A stretch of DNA of 64,000 nt from an uncultured Brevibacillus sp. (GCA_946402065.1 CAMIVR010000004.1:1-64000); one strand, 5' to 3'. Shown: positions 35,501 through 43,679, counted from the stretch's first letter. Notes: a model not told the origin generated them from the sequence alone. Translations and numbers: made by a program.

Positions 35501-36162
35501 TGAAACTGTTGCAATCCAATTGGCATAATGAGCGCATGATGTTAGAAGGCAAAATCAAGCAGTATCCGCACTTGATCGAAAAGATACAGCAGGAAATCAA
35601 GGATTTACAGGCGGACATTCAATTGTCCCGCCAGTCCATGAACCAATCTTTTGTCATGGAATTGGATGGAAAAACCTTTACGGAACGCCCCAAGGCGGGC
35701 GAAATGCTTCTCCTCCTTTTCAACATGACGGAATTGCAACCTGATGAATCGGTACGAATCGGATCTTATCGCGGATTTGAACTTTTGTTTGCCCGTCAAT
35801 CGATGTACAACATGCATCTGGAGGTCAAAGGAGCGAAAAGCTACGCCATTGATTTAGGCGAGTCAGAATTGGGCAACATTTCCCGTATCGAGAATGCCAT
35901 TGAAAAAATCCCCTCATTGCTGCAAGATGCTGAACAAAAACAAAAAGATATGCACGATCAACTAATGGCTGCCAAAAACGAAATCGATAAGCCTTTTGAA
36001 TTTGAACAAAAACTACAGAAGATGGTAGCGCGGCAAGCCGAGATTAATTCGGCACTGGAGTTTGAAGAACTACAGGGGCAAGAAATCTTGATCGATGAGC
36101 AACCAGAGGAAGGACGATCCGAACATGCAGAAAAGTCCTTTGAGTTGGAAAGGGAGGACTAG
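29593..36162 (+). CDS. Giant ArdC/DNA-methylase/SNF2-type helicase protein
   Basis: The 2189-residue protein is typical of large conjugative elements. In order: an ArdC-like N-terminal domain (about 1-130, YKYSFDNALLIYMQNP); a low-complexity linker (243-370); a methyltransferase-like core with motif I LLEPSMGTGNFF and a degenerate motif IV (SNIPFHN in place of NPPY); and a superfamily 2 helicase with AHEVGAGKTAAM, LFVDEAHAYKN, FATGTPISNS and QKMGTGTNVQ with DGRILRQGN. A coiled-coil tail follows. It probably handles element DNA during transfer or protects it. The ATG has AAGGAGG eight bases upstream. A tnpV gene lies out of frame in the linker. Confidence 0.88.
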   Translation: MARAKQLKSLYESGVSYISNSPEAWTDYLTFASGIYKYSFDNALLIYMQNPTATMLASLPLWNKLGRYVSKGEKAIAVCDYRDAGLTLDYLFDVTQTYGKAAPKTWSLEHLDMAELAGRLSSYDTDNLSECISMMVRQSIASLDVSMQDMELDMADHLFGSLPTGGIEDQMLELIEASSRFFIHQRCGIPESIIFPAFDTIPHWNTVPLMSRLGGIVTELSKEILLDIGRHVKILEQERSMTHDRNQGESELFRTDGRPALSPTANLQSSGGRPTAPGQIRANGAELFAQSSSTEVHELKNAREPNGKNASGGSGSQREDEPAHRTASPTSSDAADRRHFGADTPPESDQIHSRGTGTERHRTETEITKSKPNPEPPVSGSFFAPKQETDSIRHDVEDMLEHLLRSDRGGLVIKPRVYQFVTEEPQPVKTAKLAALLKSLYGIGGARGEFGNGLRGFDYNGKGIELYWMDTDGEHQSTFTWNKVATKILELIRDGRYDENFAPFPPVEPEWTLFDYALELEQQDAGDQTTVTLEEVTNQDVPDLETEYENHATVINVSNIPASPVSSNAVNYRFNPEASPYVSGPKSKFKRNIEAIRLLKQLEQENRQASPEDQQILAGYVGWGGLANAFHPSASGWENEYQELKQLLDETEYVAARNSTITAFYTEPFLIEHIHVTLHRFGLTDGAGRKLLEPSMGTGNFFSVLPLDWQQAELHGVELDSITGRISRQLYPQATIHLQGFETVDFQDNHFDAIFSNIPFHNIRVFDRRYTSNYLIHDYFFVKSLDLLKPGGILAFIASKGTLDKQDSSVREVLARKANLIGAVRLPNTTFQSLAGAEVTTDIVFLQKREQPLKSLKREDMPEWVFTGVTEDGVPINRYYLSHPEMVLGRMVWDRGMYGPEQTTACVPHDNQELSPLLEQALSTLQASLPGASEKTWETNLPDVLDEEEVKPIKAPPGTKNFTYIIQEGQIFYCENGYLLPQDIKGKKADRIKGLCEIKSALLDVIYIQSHESGYDETELKKAQQQLNQVYDRFVQQHGFINDRANTAAFTDDDQLPLLRSIEDQTSEKTWAKAAIFSRPTIRMNRLPDQADSALEALQICLNQRLRVDLPYIAHLCGKSVPEVRDELGDRIFLNPQKYTGDEEEGWELDEEYLSGNIKDKLAYATLKAQERPDLFERNVAALTRVQPAPLLPGDIDFRIGSPWIPVRYYRDFMYETFGTTQAFQRARTIDVEYLEYTNTWRISGKSLERNSIKANQTYGTHRANAYEIFESSLNLQSITIRDPVTYLDSNGKEQVKYVVNAKETMIARAKQQQMKEAFGAWLFRDKERADTLLAIYNDKFNTIRPRNYDGDHLVFQGMNDEMTLRKHQKDVAARIIYSGTALMAHEVGAGKTAAMIAAGMYLKRIGAIQKPMYCVPNHLTEQWANEFLRFFPAANILVTTRKDFALANRQRFVSRIAMGDYDAIIIGHSQFEKIPISKKRQEQLLQDEIRNVSQKIDQMKKEKGDNWSIKQMVVFENNLKSRLERLVNEGKKDDLITFEQLGVDMLFVDEAHAYKNCFTFTKMRNVAGIGKSSSQRATDMLLKCQYLQEINQGRGVVFATGTPISNSMSEMYVMKRYLQPNLLQKLGLNFFDNWAATFGEVVTSLEITPEGSGYRMKSRFAKFHNLPELMSLFRLVADIQTADMLKLPTPQLEGGKATIVVSECTPYQKMMMNEFVERAEKIRNNEVDATEDNMLKLTHEAKLMSIDPRLVDEEAPSDPDSKLNRCISNVFDIWKKTQDDQLTQVIFCDSGTPKPGQFNVYDEVKAQLSHFGVPEQEIAFIHDAKTDVQREELFEKVRRGEVRILLGSTQKMGTGTNVQDRLIAAHHLDCPWRPADITQRDGRILRQGNRNEVVQIFRYVTKGTFDSYLWQIQEQKLRYISQVMTGKSISRSCEDADETVLSAAEVKAIATANPLLAEKMQVDNEVIRLKLLQSNWHNERMMLEGKIKQYPHLIEKIQQEIKDLQADIQLSRQSMNQSFVMELDGKTFTERPKAGEMLLLLFNMTELQPDESVRIGSYRGFELLFARQSMYNMHLEVKGAKSYAIDLGESELGNISRIENAIEKIPSLLQDAEQKQKDMHDQLMAAKNEIDKPFEFEQKLQKMVARQAEINSALEFEELQGQEILIDEQPEEGRSEHAEKSFELERED
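30320..30694 (+). CDS. tnpV: TnpV-family protein encoded inside the helicase gene (overlapping frame)
   Basis: This 124-residue ORF lies entirely within the helicase gene in a different frame. It reads like the TnpV family (PLGKYGRMALNYLRNHHP, a helical middle, and the C-terminal LNQIKSTAEELVLNDIV). It has its own AAAGGAG nine bases before the ATG. TnpV is a small protein of unknown function in Firmicutes transposons and conjugative elements. In the helicase frame the same bases give a Ser/Gly/Glu/Arg-rich linker without clear structure, so the constraint seems to come from the TnpV frame. Confidence 0.75.
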   Translation: MTEIKANLNYSEQTDGLLYPQLQISNQAEADQQPLGKYGRMALNYLRNHHPQRFMSLKMQGNLMEKMHQADQEANEKMNQLTEQLLRLRPMPQTEDILERTRHLNQIKSTAEELVLNDIVLKPR

Positions 36163-36205
36163 TCGGATAACAGTTATTTAGATAATCATCCAATTCGTGA
36201 ATTAA

Positions 36206-36211
36206 CTAAAC
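36206..36211. repeat. Target-site duplication CTAAAC (left)
   Basis: CTAAAC directly precedes the left transposon end (TGTTG...). The same six bases follow the right end at 39470-39475. Confidence 0.85.
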
Positions 36212-36333
36212 TGTTGCTGACAACGTAATTTGACCGAAAATTGACGGTGTCTGTTGTCCAATAACTGACGGAATTCGTGACCGCATCATCCATTCAGAAG
36301 GGAAAGCCTCGGAATGAGACTTTCCCGCCACGA

Positions 36334-36564
36334 TCAGATATGAATCTGGTAGGTATCCTTCTGCCGCAGATAGAACCGCGCTTCCTTTGCCACTACGTAC
36401 CAGTCGTGACGATCCAGTTCCAGTGTGCATGCAATCCCTTTGTCTTGGCAGATTCGAACCTCCAGACACTCTCCACAGTGCATCGGGTATGTTCCGCCGT
36501 CCAGATGAACCATCCAACATGCCACATCCCGATCATAGGTCATGAGGAGCCACGGATCGATCAT
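36334..36564 (-). CDS. DUF5348-like transposon protein
   Basis: A 76-residue protein with HCGECLEVRI and CTLELDRHDWYVVAKEARFYLRQKDTY, matching the small DUF5348 proteins that accompany this transposon type. Its ATG overlaps the stop of the ATPase gene (ATGA). Function is unknown; a structural or regulatory role in transposition is possible. Confidence 0.75.
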   Translation of the reverse strand: MIDPWLLMTYDRDVACWMVHLDGGTYPMHCGECLEVRICQDKGIACTLELDRHDWYVVAKEARFYLRQKDTYQIHI

Positions 36565-37360
36565 GTCAATTCACCTTCTATGACATGTTTGACCATGTGG
36601 TCGTCGATGATGCGGCGCTTGTTGACGGCCCCGTAAATCAAGCTGTTCGTGCACACTTTGTTGATCAGCCGAGCAGCACCGCCGGAAAATTGGGAAATGA
36701 CTTCGATCGCCCCGTCAGAGAAGATGTCGTGCTCGCTACCTGCGTACGCCAGATGCCTGACGATATACTCCCCCGTCTGCGCACGATCATAATGTGGAGC
36801 TTGCACTGCAGGTCGATTCGTTGCCGGATCGCCGTGTACGCCTGCATCCTGAGCCGATCCCACAACTCACTTTGCCCCACCAGCATCAGCGCCATCGGGC
36901 TTTCCGAGTCCATCCTGACGTTCAGCAGAAACCGTACTTCCTCCAGCATCTCCCGATCAAGCAGGTGTGCCTCATCCACAATGACGCACGGTTTGACGTG
37001 GTGAATCCCGCGCAACAGTTCAATTTCGCGATGCAATTGCCGTTTCGCATCGCCGCGGTAAAACTTCGATTCACATCCCAACTGTTCCAGCACGCCCTTG
37101 TAGAAATGGCGGGGCGTCAGTTTGGAATCCGATACATACAGCACTTTGTATTTCGCCGCATCCAGCACCGCCGTAATCCGGCGTATCACCGTCGTTTTTC
37201 CGGTTCCGCAGTCTCCCGTAACAACAGCAAACCATTGGCTCTGCGCCGCGTATTCGAGGCGTTCCAGCGTTTCTTCCAGCATCACCGGCATATACAGTTC
37301 ACCGGTTGGTATGTTCCGCGTAAAGGGCGTGTGGCGAAGTCCGTAGAACGATTCAAACAT
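36561..37360 (-). pseudogene. ExeA/TniB-like AAA ATPase of the transposon, frameshifted
   Basis: The N-terminal frame (from the ATG at 37360, MFESFYGLRHTPFTRN) carries Walker A GDCGTGKTTV and Walker B CVIVDEAHLLD and ends its conserved reading at RQRIDLQCKL. The family sequence resumes in another frame at HYDRAQTGEYIVRHLAYAG and runs to HVIEGELT. Loss of one G in the plus-strand run at 36796-36797 explains the break. Such ATPases are targeting partners of the transposase. The start overlaps the transposase stop. A sequencing error in a short G run cannot be ruled out. Confidence 0.8.
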
Positions 37361-38711
37361 CGCTCTCCACCCCCTTGCGAATCGCGCGGAAGGAGATGGC
37401 GGGCGCTTGTCGTTTCTGACGCTGCTCATGCTGCTTTTCGGCTCCGCGCAGCAGGCGCGAGGCTTCTGCCCGCTTTGGTTGTAGATGTTCCGGCAGGGGC
37501 GGTCGTTTCCCCGCTCGTTCGCCGATCACCAGTTCACGAGCCTTCCACGGTTGATGACCCTCGTATTCGATCGTGATTTCCGTGATGTCGGCGGGGTCAT
37601 ATACCACCTGAACCGTTCTGCCGATAAAGAGAAGCCCGACTTCGTATTTCCTGCCCATGAAGCTGATGCATCCCGTCTTGTCGACCTTCCGCTCCTCACA
37701 GTGAAGAAAGGCATCTGCGAGCACATCCGGCTGGACGAAACGAAGCGGATGGGGGTCCTGACGGAAGGCCTGCTCCGGACTTCTCCCGTCAAGCGCCGAG
37801 TGCGGCTTGTTCTGATAACATTCGCTAAGCCACACTTGGAATAACGCATTGAGCTGTTCAAGCGTCTTCGGCTTCTCCAGTTCTACCTCGCTTAAGAAAG
37901 AATCGATGACACCGTTCAGCCTCTCAATTTTGCCCTTTGATTCCGGCGAATAGGGTCTGGCAAAAAGAAGGCGAATTCCCAGCTTGGAACAAGTCCGCGC
38001 CATCCATTTTGTCTTATACTGTTTGCCTTGATCAAAATAGACGGCTTCCGGTACGCCGTATTTCTGAATCGTCTTACGAAAACAGTCCTCCACAATGGTC
38101 TGATCGAATACAGCGTAAAATTCCCCGTGCAAGACCGAGCGTGTCGCGTCATCCTCAAACAGTACGAGATAGACTTGCTTCTTTTCTCCGTTTGGTCCTA
38201 TGGGCAAATAGGGGCCGTATTTGATGTCCGACTGCGTCAGGGCCATGCGGCGCTTCTTTTGAAACCGCCGCGCGGCAACTCCTTTGTTCTCATACATTCG
38301 CATATGCCGCGAACTGTATCCGCATTCCGCGAGCTTCTCCTGTAAGGTGCTACGCTTGATTTCATCCGGCTTCACGATGTCTTCCCATTCCAAAATCTGA
38401 ATGATCTGCCGCACACTGCGACCGGGAACTTCGCGCCGTAGCAGGATCGCTTGTTCCAATACCGGCTGGGCAATTGCGGCATCGGCGGGCCGTCGGCCTC
38501 TTGGTTTGGGCTTCAGCCCGGCAAAGCCTTCCTCCCGGTACTGAGCCAGATACCGGCGCAAGGTGCGCTCGGACATCCCGGTTTGTTCACAAATGGATGC
38601 CTTGATCTGACTCGCCCTGGCCGGATCCAATCCTTCCGCCAGCAGGGGCGATAGCAATTGAACGCGCTGTGTGGCGATTTCTTCCGCTTTCTTCTGATCT
38701 TTCAAGCTCAT
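37353..38711 (-). CDS. DDE transposase with N-terminal helix-turn-helix
   Basis: The 452-residue transposase has an N-terminal helix-turn-helix (TGMSERTLRRYLAQYREEGFAGL), an integrase-core rve domain with Asp in LFEDDATR, Asp in VYFDQGKQYK and Glu in SPESKGKIERLNG, and a Mu-transposase-like C-terminal beta domain. It belongs to the TniA/IS481-like group that works with an AAA ATPase. The track ATG has GGGAGG only one base upstream; a TTG two codons on (38705) has better spacing and may be the true start. Confidence 0.9.
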   Translation of the reverse strand: MSLKDQKKAEEIATQRVQLLSPLLAEGLDPARASQIKASICEQTGMSERTLRRYLAQYREEGFAGLKPKPRGRRPADAAIAQPVLEQAILLRREVPGRSVRQIIQILEWEDIVKPDEIKRSTLQEKLAECGYSSRHMRMYENKGVAARRFQKKRRMALTQSDIKYGPYLPIGPNGEKKQVYLVLFEDDATRSVLHGEFYAVFDQTIVEDCFRKTIQKYGVPEAVYFDQGKQYKTKWMARTCSKLGIRLLFARPYSPESKGKIERLNGVIDSFLSEVELEKPKTLEQLNALFQVWLSECYQNKPHSALDGRSPEQAFRQDPHPLRFVQPDVLADAFLHCEERKVDKTGCISFMGRKYEVGLLFIGRTVQVVYDPADITEITIEYEGHQPWKARELVIGERAGKRPPLPEHLQPKRAEASRLLRGAEKQHEQRQKRQAPAISFRAIRKGVESDV

Positions 38712-38741
38712 GCCTCCCTTTCTTTCGGATTGATGATGAGT

Positions 38742-39404
38742 TTACTCCGAAAGGGGGCGGACAGGAAGGCAGAACGGGTCTGTTACCCACAAATGCGAAT
38801 TGGCGATCGGGCGGACAGCTCGTTTCAGCCATCCGGCGGCATCGCCTACAAACCGTCCGAGTAACGAGAGTACGGTCTGTGGCCGGGCGGACGGTTCGAC
38901 CACAGGGAGCTTGAGGCGCTTTGCGATGGATTCCAGACAGCCTGCTGCATACACCGCCCAGGCCACGAACCAACACTTCCAGCGGTAGAGCGTCGATTCA
39001 TCTGCCGCGATGTCGGTACGAGTTGGCTCCGAAACCACCACCTCGATACTTTCTGCATCGTACCTCTTGTAGGGTACAAGGATGTCCGGCAACTCGTGAT
39101 GAATTCGCCCGCACATCTCGCAGTAAAGCCTGCGAATGATAAGCTTTCGCTTCTCTCCCGCGCTTTGAAACCATGCTCGTGGACGGCTTCCCACTACGCA
39201 TAAACATCCTCCGCAACAAGGCGCAGCTACCTGCTCCGCACTCTTAACAAAAAACGCCGCTTCCCGGCTCCTTTTCAATGAGCGTATATTTTGATACAAT
39301 GACCATGTCGATAGTGAAAAGACGCCTCTTGTGATACTGTTCCCGCAGTATCCGTTCCAAAGGAGGCGTTTTTTCTTTTCTCCCTCACTATTCTTATTGG
39401 TCAT
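38742..39404 (-). CDS. DUF6431-like zinc-ribbon protein of the transposon
   Basis: The conserved part shows a double Cys-pair ribbon (APCCGGCLCVVGSRPR, then LYCEMCGRIHHELPDILVPYKRYD) and a C-terminal helical region with STLYRWKCWF. This matches DUF6431 proteins that travel with this transposase. The start is uncertain: the ORF extends to 39440 inside the terminal repeat, but a hairpin at 39321-39368 lies within it, so translation probably begins nearer 39280-39300. No good ribosome binding site is visible. Confidence 0.65.
   Translation of the reverse strand: MTNKNSEGEKKKRLLWNGYCGNSITRGVFSLSTWSLYQNIRSLKRSREAAFFVKSAEQVAAPCCGGCLCVVGSRPRAWFQSAGEKRKLIIRRLYCEMCGRIHHELPDILVPYKRYDAESIEVVVSEPTRTDIAADESTLYRWKCWFVAWAVYAAGCLESIAKRLKLPVVEPSARPQTVLSLLGRFVGDAAGWLKRAVRPIANSHLWVTDPFCLPVRPLSE
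39321..39368. terminator. Hairpin inside the right end of the transposon
   Basis: GACGCCTC pairs with GAGGCGTT and GATACTG with CAGTATC around TTCCCG; T tracts follow on both strands. It could block transcription entering or leaving the transposon. Confidence 0.65.
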
Positions 39405-39469
39405 TATATCGGTCAATCGCTGGACAGGCATTAGCGTCAACTTTCGGGCTTATTGATTCAGCAAAAACA

Positions 39470-39475
39470 CTAAAC
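39470..39475. repeat. Target-site duplication CTAAAC (right)
   Basis: Identical to the six bases before the left end at 36206-36211. Confidence 0.85.
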
Positions 39476-39639
39476 TTCTCACTTTATGTGAATATGAACT
39501 CAAAAATATACATCCTTCGATTTATATACTATAATTGAAAGGTTAATGCTCAAAACTTCAACTTTTCCATTCATTTTGTTATAGTAATCTTATACAAACT
39601 GACGTTCGCTTTATTTACGAATTAAAGGATGATTGCATA

Positions 39640-40467
39640 ATGGTTAAATCCCCTCTTAGGTACCCTGGTGCCAAGAAGAAAGTTCTTAATCGATTCACCC
39701 AGTTTTGGGAAGTCCCTCATGTAGAGTACAGAGATGTTTTTGTTGGCGGAGGATCTACTTTTTTTGGTAAACCTGAATGTCCGAGAAACTGGTTGAATGA
39801 TTATGATGAAGAAATCGCGGCTTTCTTTATCTCAATGAGAGACTATCCTGAAGAACTTTGTAATTTAGTCATGTCTACAAAACCAACAGTTGAACTATGG
39901 AGACAAATAAAGGATAGAGATTTAAATACGGATTTAGAGAAAGGGTTCAGGACCTTGTTTTTAAACCGTACGACATTTAGCGGAATACTGAAAGGAAATC
40001 CAATTGGTGGGATTGAGCAAAAAAGCAAATATACTATTGATTGCCGCTGGAATCCTGTTGCATTGTGCGAACAAATTCGTTTGTGTAGTGAAATGCTACA
40101 AGGAGTTACAATCACAGCCTTAGATTTTTCAAGCGTAATTCAAGAAGCTGGAGAAAATGTTCTACTTTATCTTGATCCTCCTTATTACCACAAAGGAAAC
40201 CTCCTTTATCGTCAAGGGATGACGCACGAGGATCATGTAAGACTCTCCGATTTGCTAAAAGATACTGAACATAAATTTTTTATAACTTATGATGATTGTG
40301 AGGAGGTAAGAGAACTATACCAAGAATGGGCTTACCTGTACCCAGCATCTTGGTTTTATAGTAGTTCAAATAAAAAAGCTAGAGAAGTCGGCAAAGAACT
40401 ATTCATTTCTAACTTCATGATTTCTGAGCAAATTGCATGTAATTTTGGTATAGGAGGAGAAAATTAA
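39640..40467 (+). CDS. D12-class N6-adenine DNA methyltransferase (Dam-like)
   Basis: The 275-residue protein has the D12 class signature: KSPLRYPGAKKKVL near the start, RDVFVGGGSTFFGKP (SAM-binding motif) and YLDPPYYHKGN (motif IV DPPY, about residue 177). It methylates adenine in a specific DNA sequence. Its last base is the first base of the next gene, a restriction-methylase, so the two are coupled and form one restriction-modification unit. Base composition is clearly more AT-rich than the element backbone, a sign of separate acquisition. Confidence 0.92.
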   Translation: MVKSPLRYPGAKKKVLNRFTQFWEVPHVEYRDVFVGGGSTFFGKPECPRNWLNDYDEEIAAFFISMRDYPEELCNLVMSTKPTVELWRQIKDRDLNTDLEKGFRTLFLNRTTFSGILKGNPIGGIEQKSKYTIDCRWNPVALCEQIRLCSEMLQGVTITALDFSSVIQEAGENVLLYLDPPYYHKGNLLYRQGMTHEDHVRLSDLLKDTEHKFFITYDDCEEVRELYQEWAYLYPASWFYSSSNKKAREVGKELFISNFMISEQIACNFGIGGEN

Positions 40468-43400
40468 TGGAAATATCAAAGTTAATTAGACTAATTGAAC
40501 AAGAAATCACTGAAGTCGGAAAAACCGCCAAATCGGAAGAAGATGTACGACTAGGTTGCGAAAGTATTCTTAAAAATCACTTGCCTCAAATAGGAGTTCA
40601 ATATGATGCCAGATATGAAGTCACAGTAAGTAATGGCCGTATAGATGCCTTGTTCCATCATTTGATCACTGAATATAAAGAGCCTGGAAAACTAGCTACA
40701 AGAAATGGTTATGACCGGGCAACTGAGCAAGCTTTACAATATATTGAAAATCTAGCTAAAGAGAATAAGGAATCAACTGATAAATATATTGCAGTTTTAT
40801 TGGATGGAAAAAATATTGGATTTGTTAGATTTAATCAATCTAACAAAAAAATAATATCTCCTCTACTGCCCATCAACTTTGAATCAATTCGATTGTTTTT
40901 GAAATATATACACTCACTAAATTATAAAGCTTTAACGACATCTAATGTACTATCTGATTTTGGGCCTCAGAGTAAAATAACTGGCAATGTTATAAGAGCA
41001 CTATGGTCACGCTTTCAGAATCATCGGGATACACGTACATCTATGTATTTTACCGAATGGCGCAGATTGTTTGGACAAGTATCAGGTTTCGGTCAATTTA
41101 CTGGCCCTGAACATGGTGTTAATAGTATTGCAAAGCAATTAGGAATAGATATAAATAAAAAACCTGCTGAGTTCATCTTTGTTCTCCATACCTATTATTC
41201 CATTCTCATAAAATTAATCGCAGTCTTTATCATAGAGAACGCTAAAGAAACAAGTGGAATTTACAATACATTTAAGACGTCTTCTTTAGAAGAAAAAAAA
41301 TCTATGATTGAATCAATGGAAAATGGTACTATTTTTAGACGGTTAGGAATAACAAACTTTTTAGAAGGTGACTTCTTTGCTTGGTATCTTAATGAATGGG
41401 ATGAAAGCTCTGCCGCGGCAATACTAGAGGTACAAGAATGCTTATGTGACTATGAGCCTTCTACCCCATCACTTATGCCAGAATCTGTACGTGACTTATT
41501 AAAAACTTTGTATGAGCGACTGTTACCAAAACAAATTAGGCATGACTTAGGGGAATTTTATACTCCCGACTGGCTTGCTCACTATACTATTAATGCATCA
41601 GGATTTCTACCATCTGATAAAATACTCGATCCTACTTGTGGATCAGGAACTTTTTTAGTTCTATGTATAAAAGAAAAAATAGATCAATTACAAAAGGTAA
41701 TGAGTCCAGATGCACTTGTAAAACACATTTTATCCCATGTCTATGGATTTGACTTAAATCCATTAGCGGTTATTGCAAGCAGAACGAACTATCTACTTGC
41801 GCTCGGTGATCTATTAGGATATGCAGATGGTGATATAGAAATTCCTGTCTATCTAAGCGATGCGATTCTATCACCACAAAAGCAAGATAAAGGATACACT
41901 TATCGTATCGAAACTACAATGGGTCCAATTGAACTAATAATTCCAGATCAAGTTGTTTCAAATGGCTTTTTAGGAACAGTACTTATTCAAGTGGAAGAAC
42001 TAATTATTCAAACAGCTGAACAATTTTGTACACAAGAACAGGCTAGAAAACATCTTAAAGAGAGTATGATTAGGCTCGGATTATCTGAAAGCATATCTGA
42101 TATTGTAAAGTTATATGATGATATCATGGAGCTTGAAAAAAAGAATTGGAATAGAATTTGGTGCAGGATAATCAAAAATCACTTCAGTTCTGCAACTTTA
42201 AAGAATTTTGATGTTATTGTTGGAAATCCTCCATGGTTGCGTTGGACTAATCTTCCTGATATATATAGAAACTCTATCAAGGAATTTTGTGTGAATTACG
42301 GTCTCTTCTCCAAAGATAGATTTGTTGGTGGAATCGAGACTGACATATCAACAGTTATTTTGTACTCAACTGCCGAGAAATGGTTAAAACAGAATGGTAA
42401 GTTAGCCTTTCTAATAACAAGAAGTGTTTTTAAAACAGAATCATCTGAAGGATTCCGTAAATTTGAAATCCCAAATGACAGGAAAACAAAATTTAGAGTT
42501 ATGAAAGTGGAGGATTTTACAAGCATAAAACCTTTCGAGGGTGCGACCAACAAACCTGCCTTAATCCTTCTTGAAAAAGGAAATAAAAACACTGAATATC
42601 CTGTTCCGTGGATTGTTTGGAGCAAAAAAAACAAGAACCGTATCTCAGATGATTCCTCCCTTCAAACAGTCATTGATAACACAATTAGATCTGAAATGTC
42701 TGCCTACCCTATATATGCAGATGGTGGACCTTGGTTAACCTTAACTCCCGAGTATGTTGATCAATGTATACAATTAATTAATCGTCAAGGAGAACACAAC
42801 TATCCTGCAAGAAAAGGAATATGTACAGATAGGAACGGGATCTATTACGGAGCAATTCTTGATAAAAGGGGGCGGACAGATGTAATTTTCGAGAACAACC
42901 CTGACCTTGGAAGAACAACTGGTATTCCCATCATTCGTTCGATACTAGAAAAGGATCTAATCTATCCCATTGCTCGAGGAAGAGAAGTATCCTCGTTTCA
43001 ATGGGAATTCGGGAATGTTTATGGAATAGTTCCACAAGATAAAATGGATGGTTTTCCCGAGGATTTTATGAGGTTAAACTACAATAAAACACTACGTTTT
43101 TTTAGAGAGTTTGAAAATAATGAAGTTCATCACTTAACAACACGTGGGAGCTTTCGACGCTATCAAGCAAAGCGCAATGCTCCGTTCTACTCTTCTTGGA
43201 ATGTTGGTGAGTATACATTTGCACCTTATAAAGTCGCATGGTCTGAAATATCTGGAAGTTTCCAAGCTTGTGTATTATCCAGTATATCAAGTCCTTATTG
43301 GGAAACAAAAAGAATTGTTATCCCTGATCATAAGTTATATTTTGTTCCTCTTTACTCTGAATCTGAAGCTCATTTTCTCTGTGCCTTATTAAACGCTCCG

Positions 43401-43604
43401 CAAATAGAAGAGTTTGTAATGGGATATGTTGAAACTACACAAATCGGAACGCACGTCACAGAATACCTTAATTTACCAAAATTTGATGAGTCAAATGATT
43501 ATCATCAGGAATTATCACAGCTGTCTTTAAATGCCCACCACGATAATAATCTTGTTCAATCTACTCGAGAAAAAATTTCTCGTCTTCTTCATAAAATAAT
43601 CTAA
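40467..43604 (+). CDS. Type IIG-like restriction endonuclease/N6-adenine methylase
   Basis: The 1045-residue protein has an N-terminal nuclease-like segment (RIDALFHHLITEYKEPG, residues about 58-75, resembling a PD-(D/E)xK core), a helical connector, an N6-adenine methylase core with LDPTCGSGTFLVLC (about residue 385) and NPPWLRW (about 587), and a C-terminal target recognition region. This is the domain order of Eco57I-like type IIG enzymes, which cut and methylate with one chain. PglX-like methylases are an alternative, but no BREX neighbours are present. The start overlaps the D12 methylase by one base. Confidence 0.85.
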   Translation: MEISKLIRLIEQEITEVGKTAKSEEDVRLGCESILKNHLPQIGVQYDARYEVTVSNGRIDALFHHLITEYKEPGKLATRNGYDRATEQALQYIENLAKENKESTDKYIAVLLDGKNIGFVRFNQSNKKIISPLLPINFESIRLFLKYIHSLNYKALTTSNVLSDFGPQSKITGNVIRALWSRFQNHRDTRTSMYFTEWRRLFGQVSGFGQFTGPEHGVNSIAKQLGIDINKKPAEFIFVLHTYYSILIKLIAVFIIENAKETSGIYNTFKTSSLEEKKSMIESMENGTIFRRLGITNFLEGDFFAWYLNEWDESSAAAILEVQECLCDYEPSTPSLMPESVRDLLKTLYERLLPKQIRHDLGEFYTPDWLAHYTINASGFLPSDKILDPTCGSGTFLVLCIKEKIDQLQKVMSPDALVKHILSHVYGFDLNPLAVIASRTNYLLALGDLLGYADGDIEIPVYLSDAILSPQKQDKGYTYRIETTMGPIELIIPDQVVSNGFLGTVLIQVEELIIQTAEQFCTQEQARKHLKESMIRLGLSESISDIVKLYDDIMELEKKNWNRIWCRIIKNHFSSATLKNFDVIVGNPPWLRWTNLPDIYRNSIKEFCVNYGLFSKDRFVGGIETDISTVILYSTAEKWLKQNGKLAFLITRSVFKTESSEGFRKFEIPNDRKTKFRVMKVEDFTSIKPFEGATNKPALILLEKGNKNTEYPVPWIVWSKKNKNRISDDSSLQTVIDNTIRSEMSAYPIYADGGPWLTLTPEYVDQCIQLINRQGEHNYPARKGICTDRNGIYYGAILDKRGRTDVIFENNPDLGRTTGIPIIRSILEKDLIYPIARGREVSSFQWEFGNVYGIVPQDKMDGFPEDFMRLNYNKTLRFFREFENNEVHHLTTRGSFRRYQAKRNAPFYSSWNVGEYTFAPYKVAWSEISGSFQACVLSSISSPYWETKRIVIPDHKLYFVPLYSESEAHFLCALLNAPQIEEFVMGYVETTQIGTHVTEYLNLPKFDESNDYHQELSQLSLNAHHDNNLVQSTREKISRLLHKII

Positions 43605-43624
43605 GAAACCTAGTATTCATAAGT

Positions 43625-43652
43625 TGAGCAGTTAGATTTCACTAACTGCTCA
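43625..43652. terminator. Hairpin between convergent defence operons
   Basis: TGAGCAGTTAG and CTAACTGCTCA form a perfect 11-bp stem around ATTTCA. It lies between the restriction gene (+) and the helicase gene (-) and probably serves both. Confidence 0.7.
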
Positions 43653-43679
43653 TTATTCTTCATGCCAAAAGGTATTGTA

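Larger units (their letters stand above)
36212..39469. mobile_element. Complete 3258-bp DDE-transposase/AAA-ATPase transposon
   Basis: Both ends begin with TGTT and show a long imperfect inverted repeat; the outer 60 bases align without gaps, the best block being GACCGAAAATTGACG (left) against GCCCGAAAGTTGACG (right). The element carries, all on the minus strand, a DUF6431 protein, a DDE transposase, an ExeA/TniB-like ATPase and a DUF5348 protein. The flanking CTAAAC duplication marks an insertion between the helicase gene and the defence island. The ATPase has a frameshift, so this copy may no longer move on its own. Confidence 0.88.

Noticed and set aside
40467-43604. BREX PglX methylase.
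   Set aside because: Size and methylase core would fit, but no BrxC, PglZ or other BREX gene is nearby, and an N-terminal nuclease-like segment favours a type IIG enzyme.
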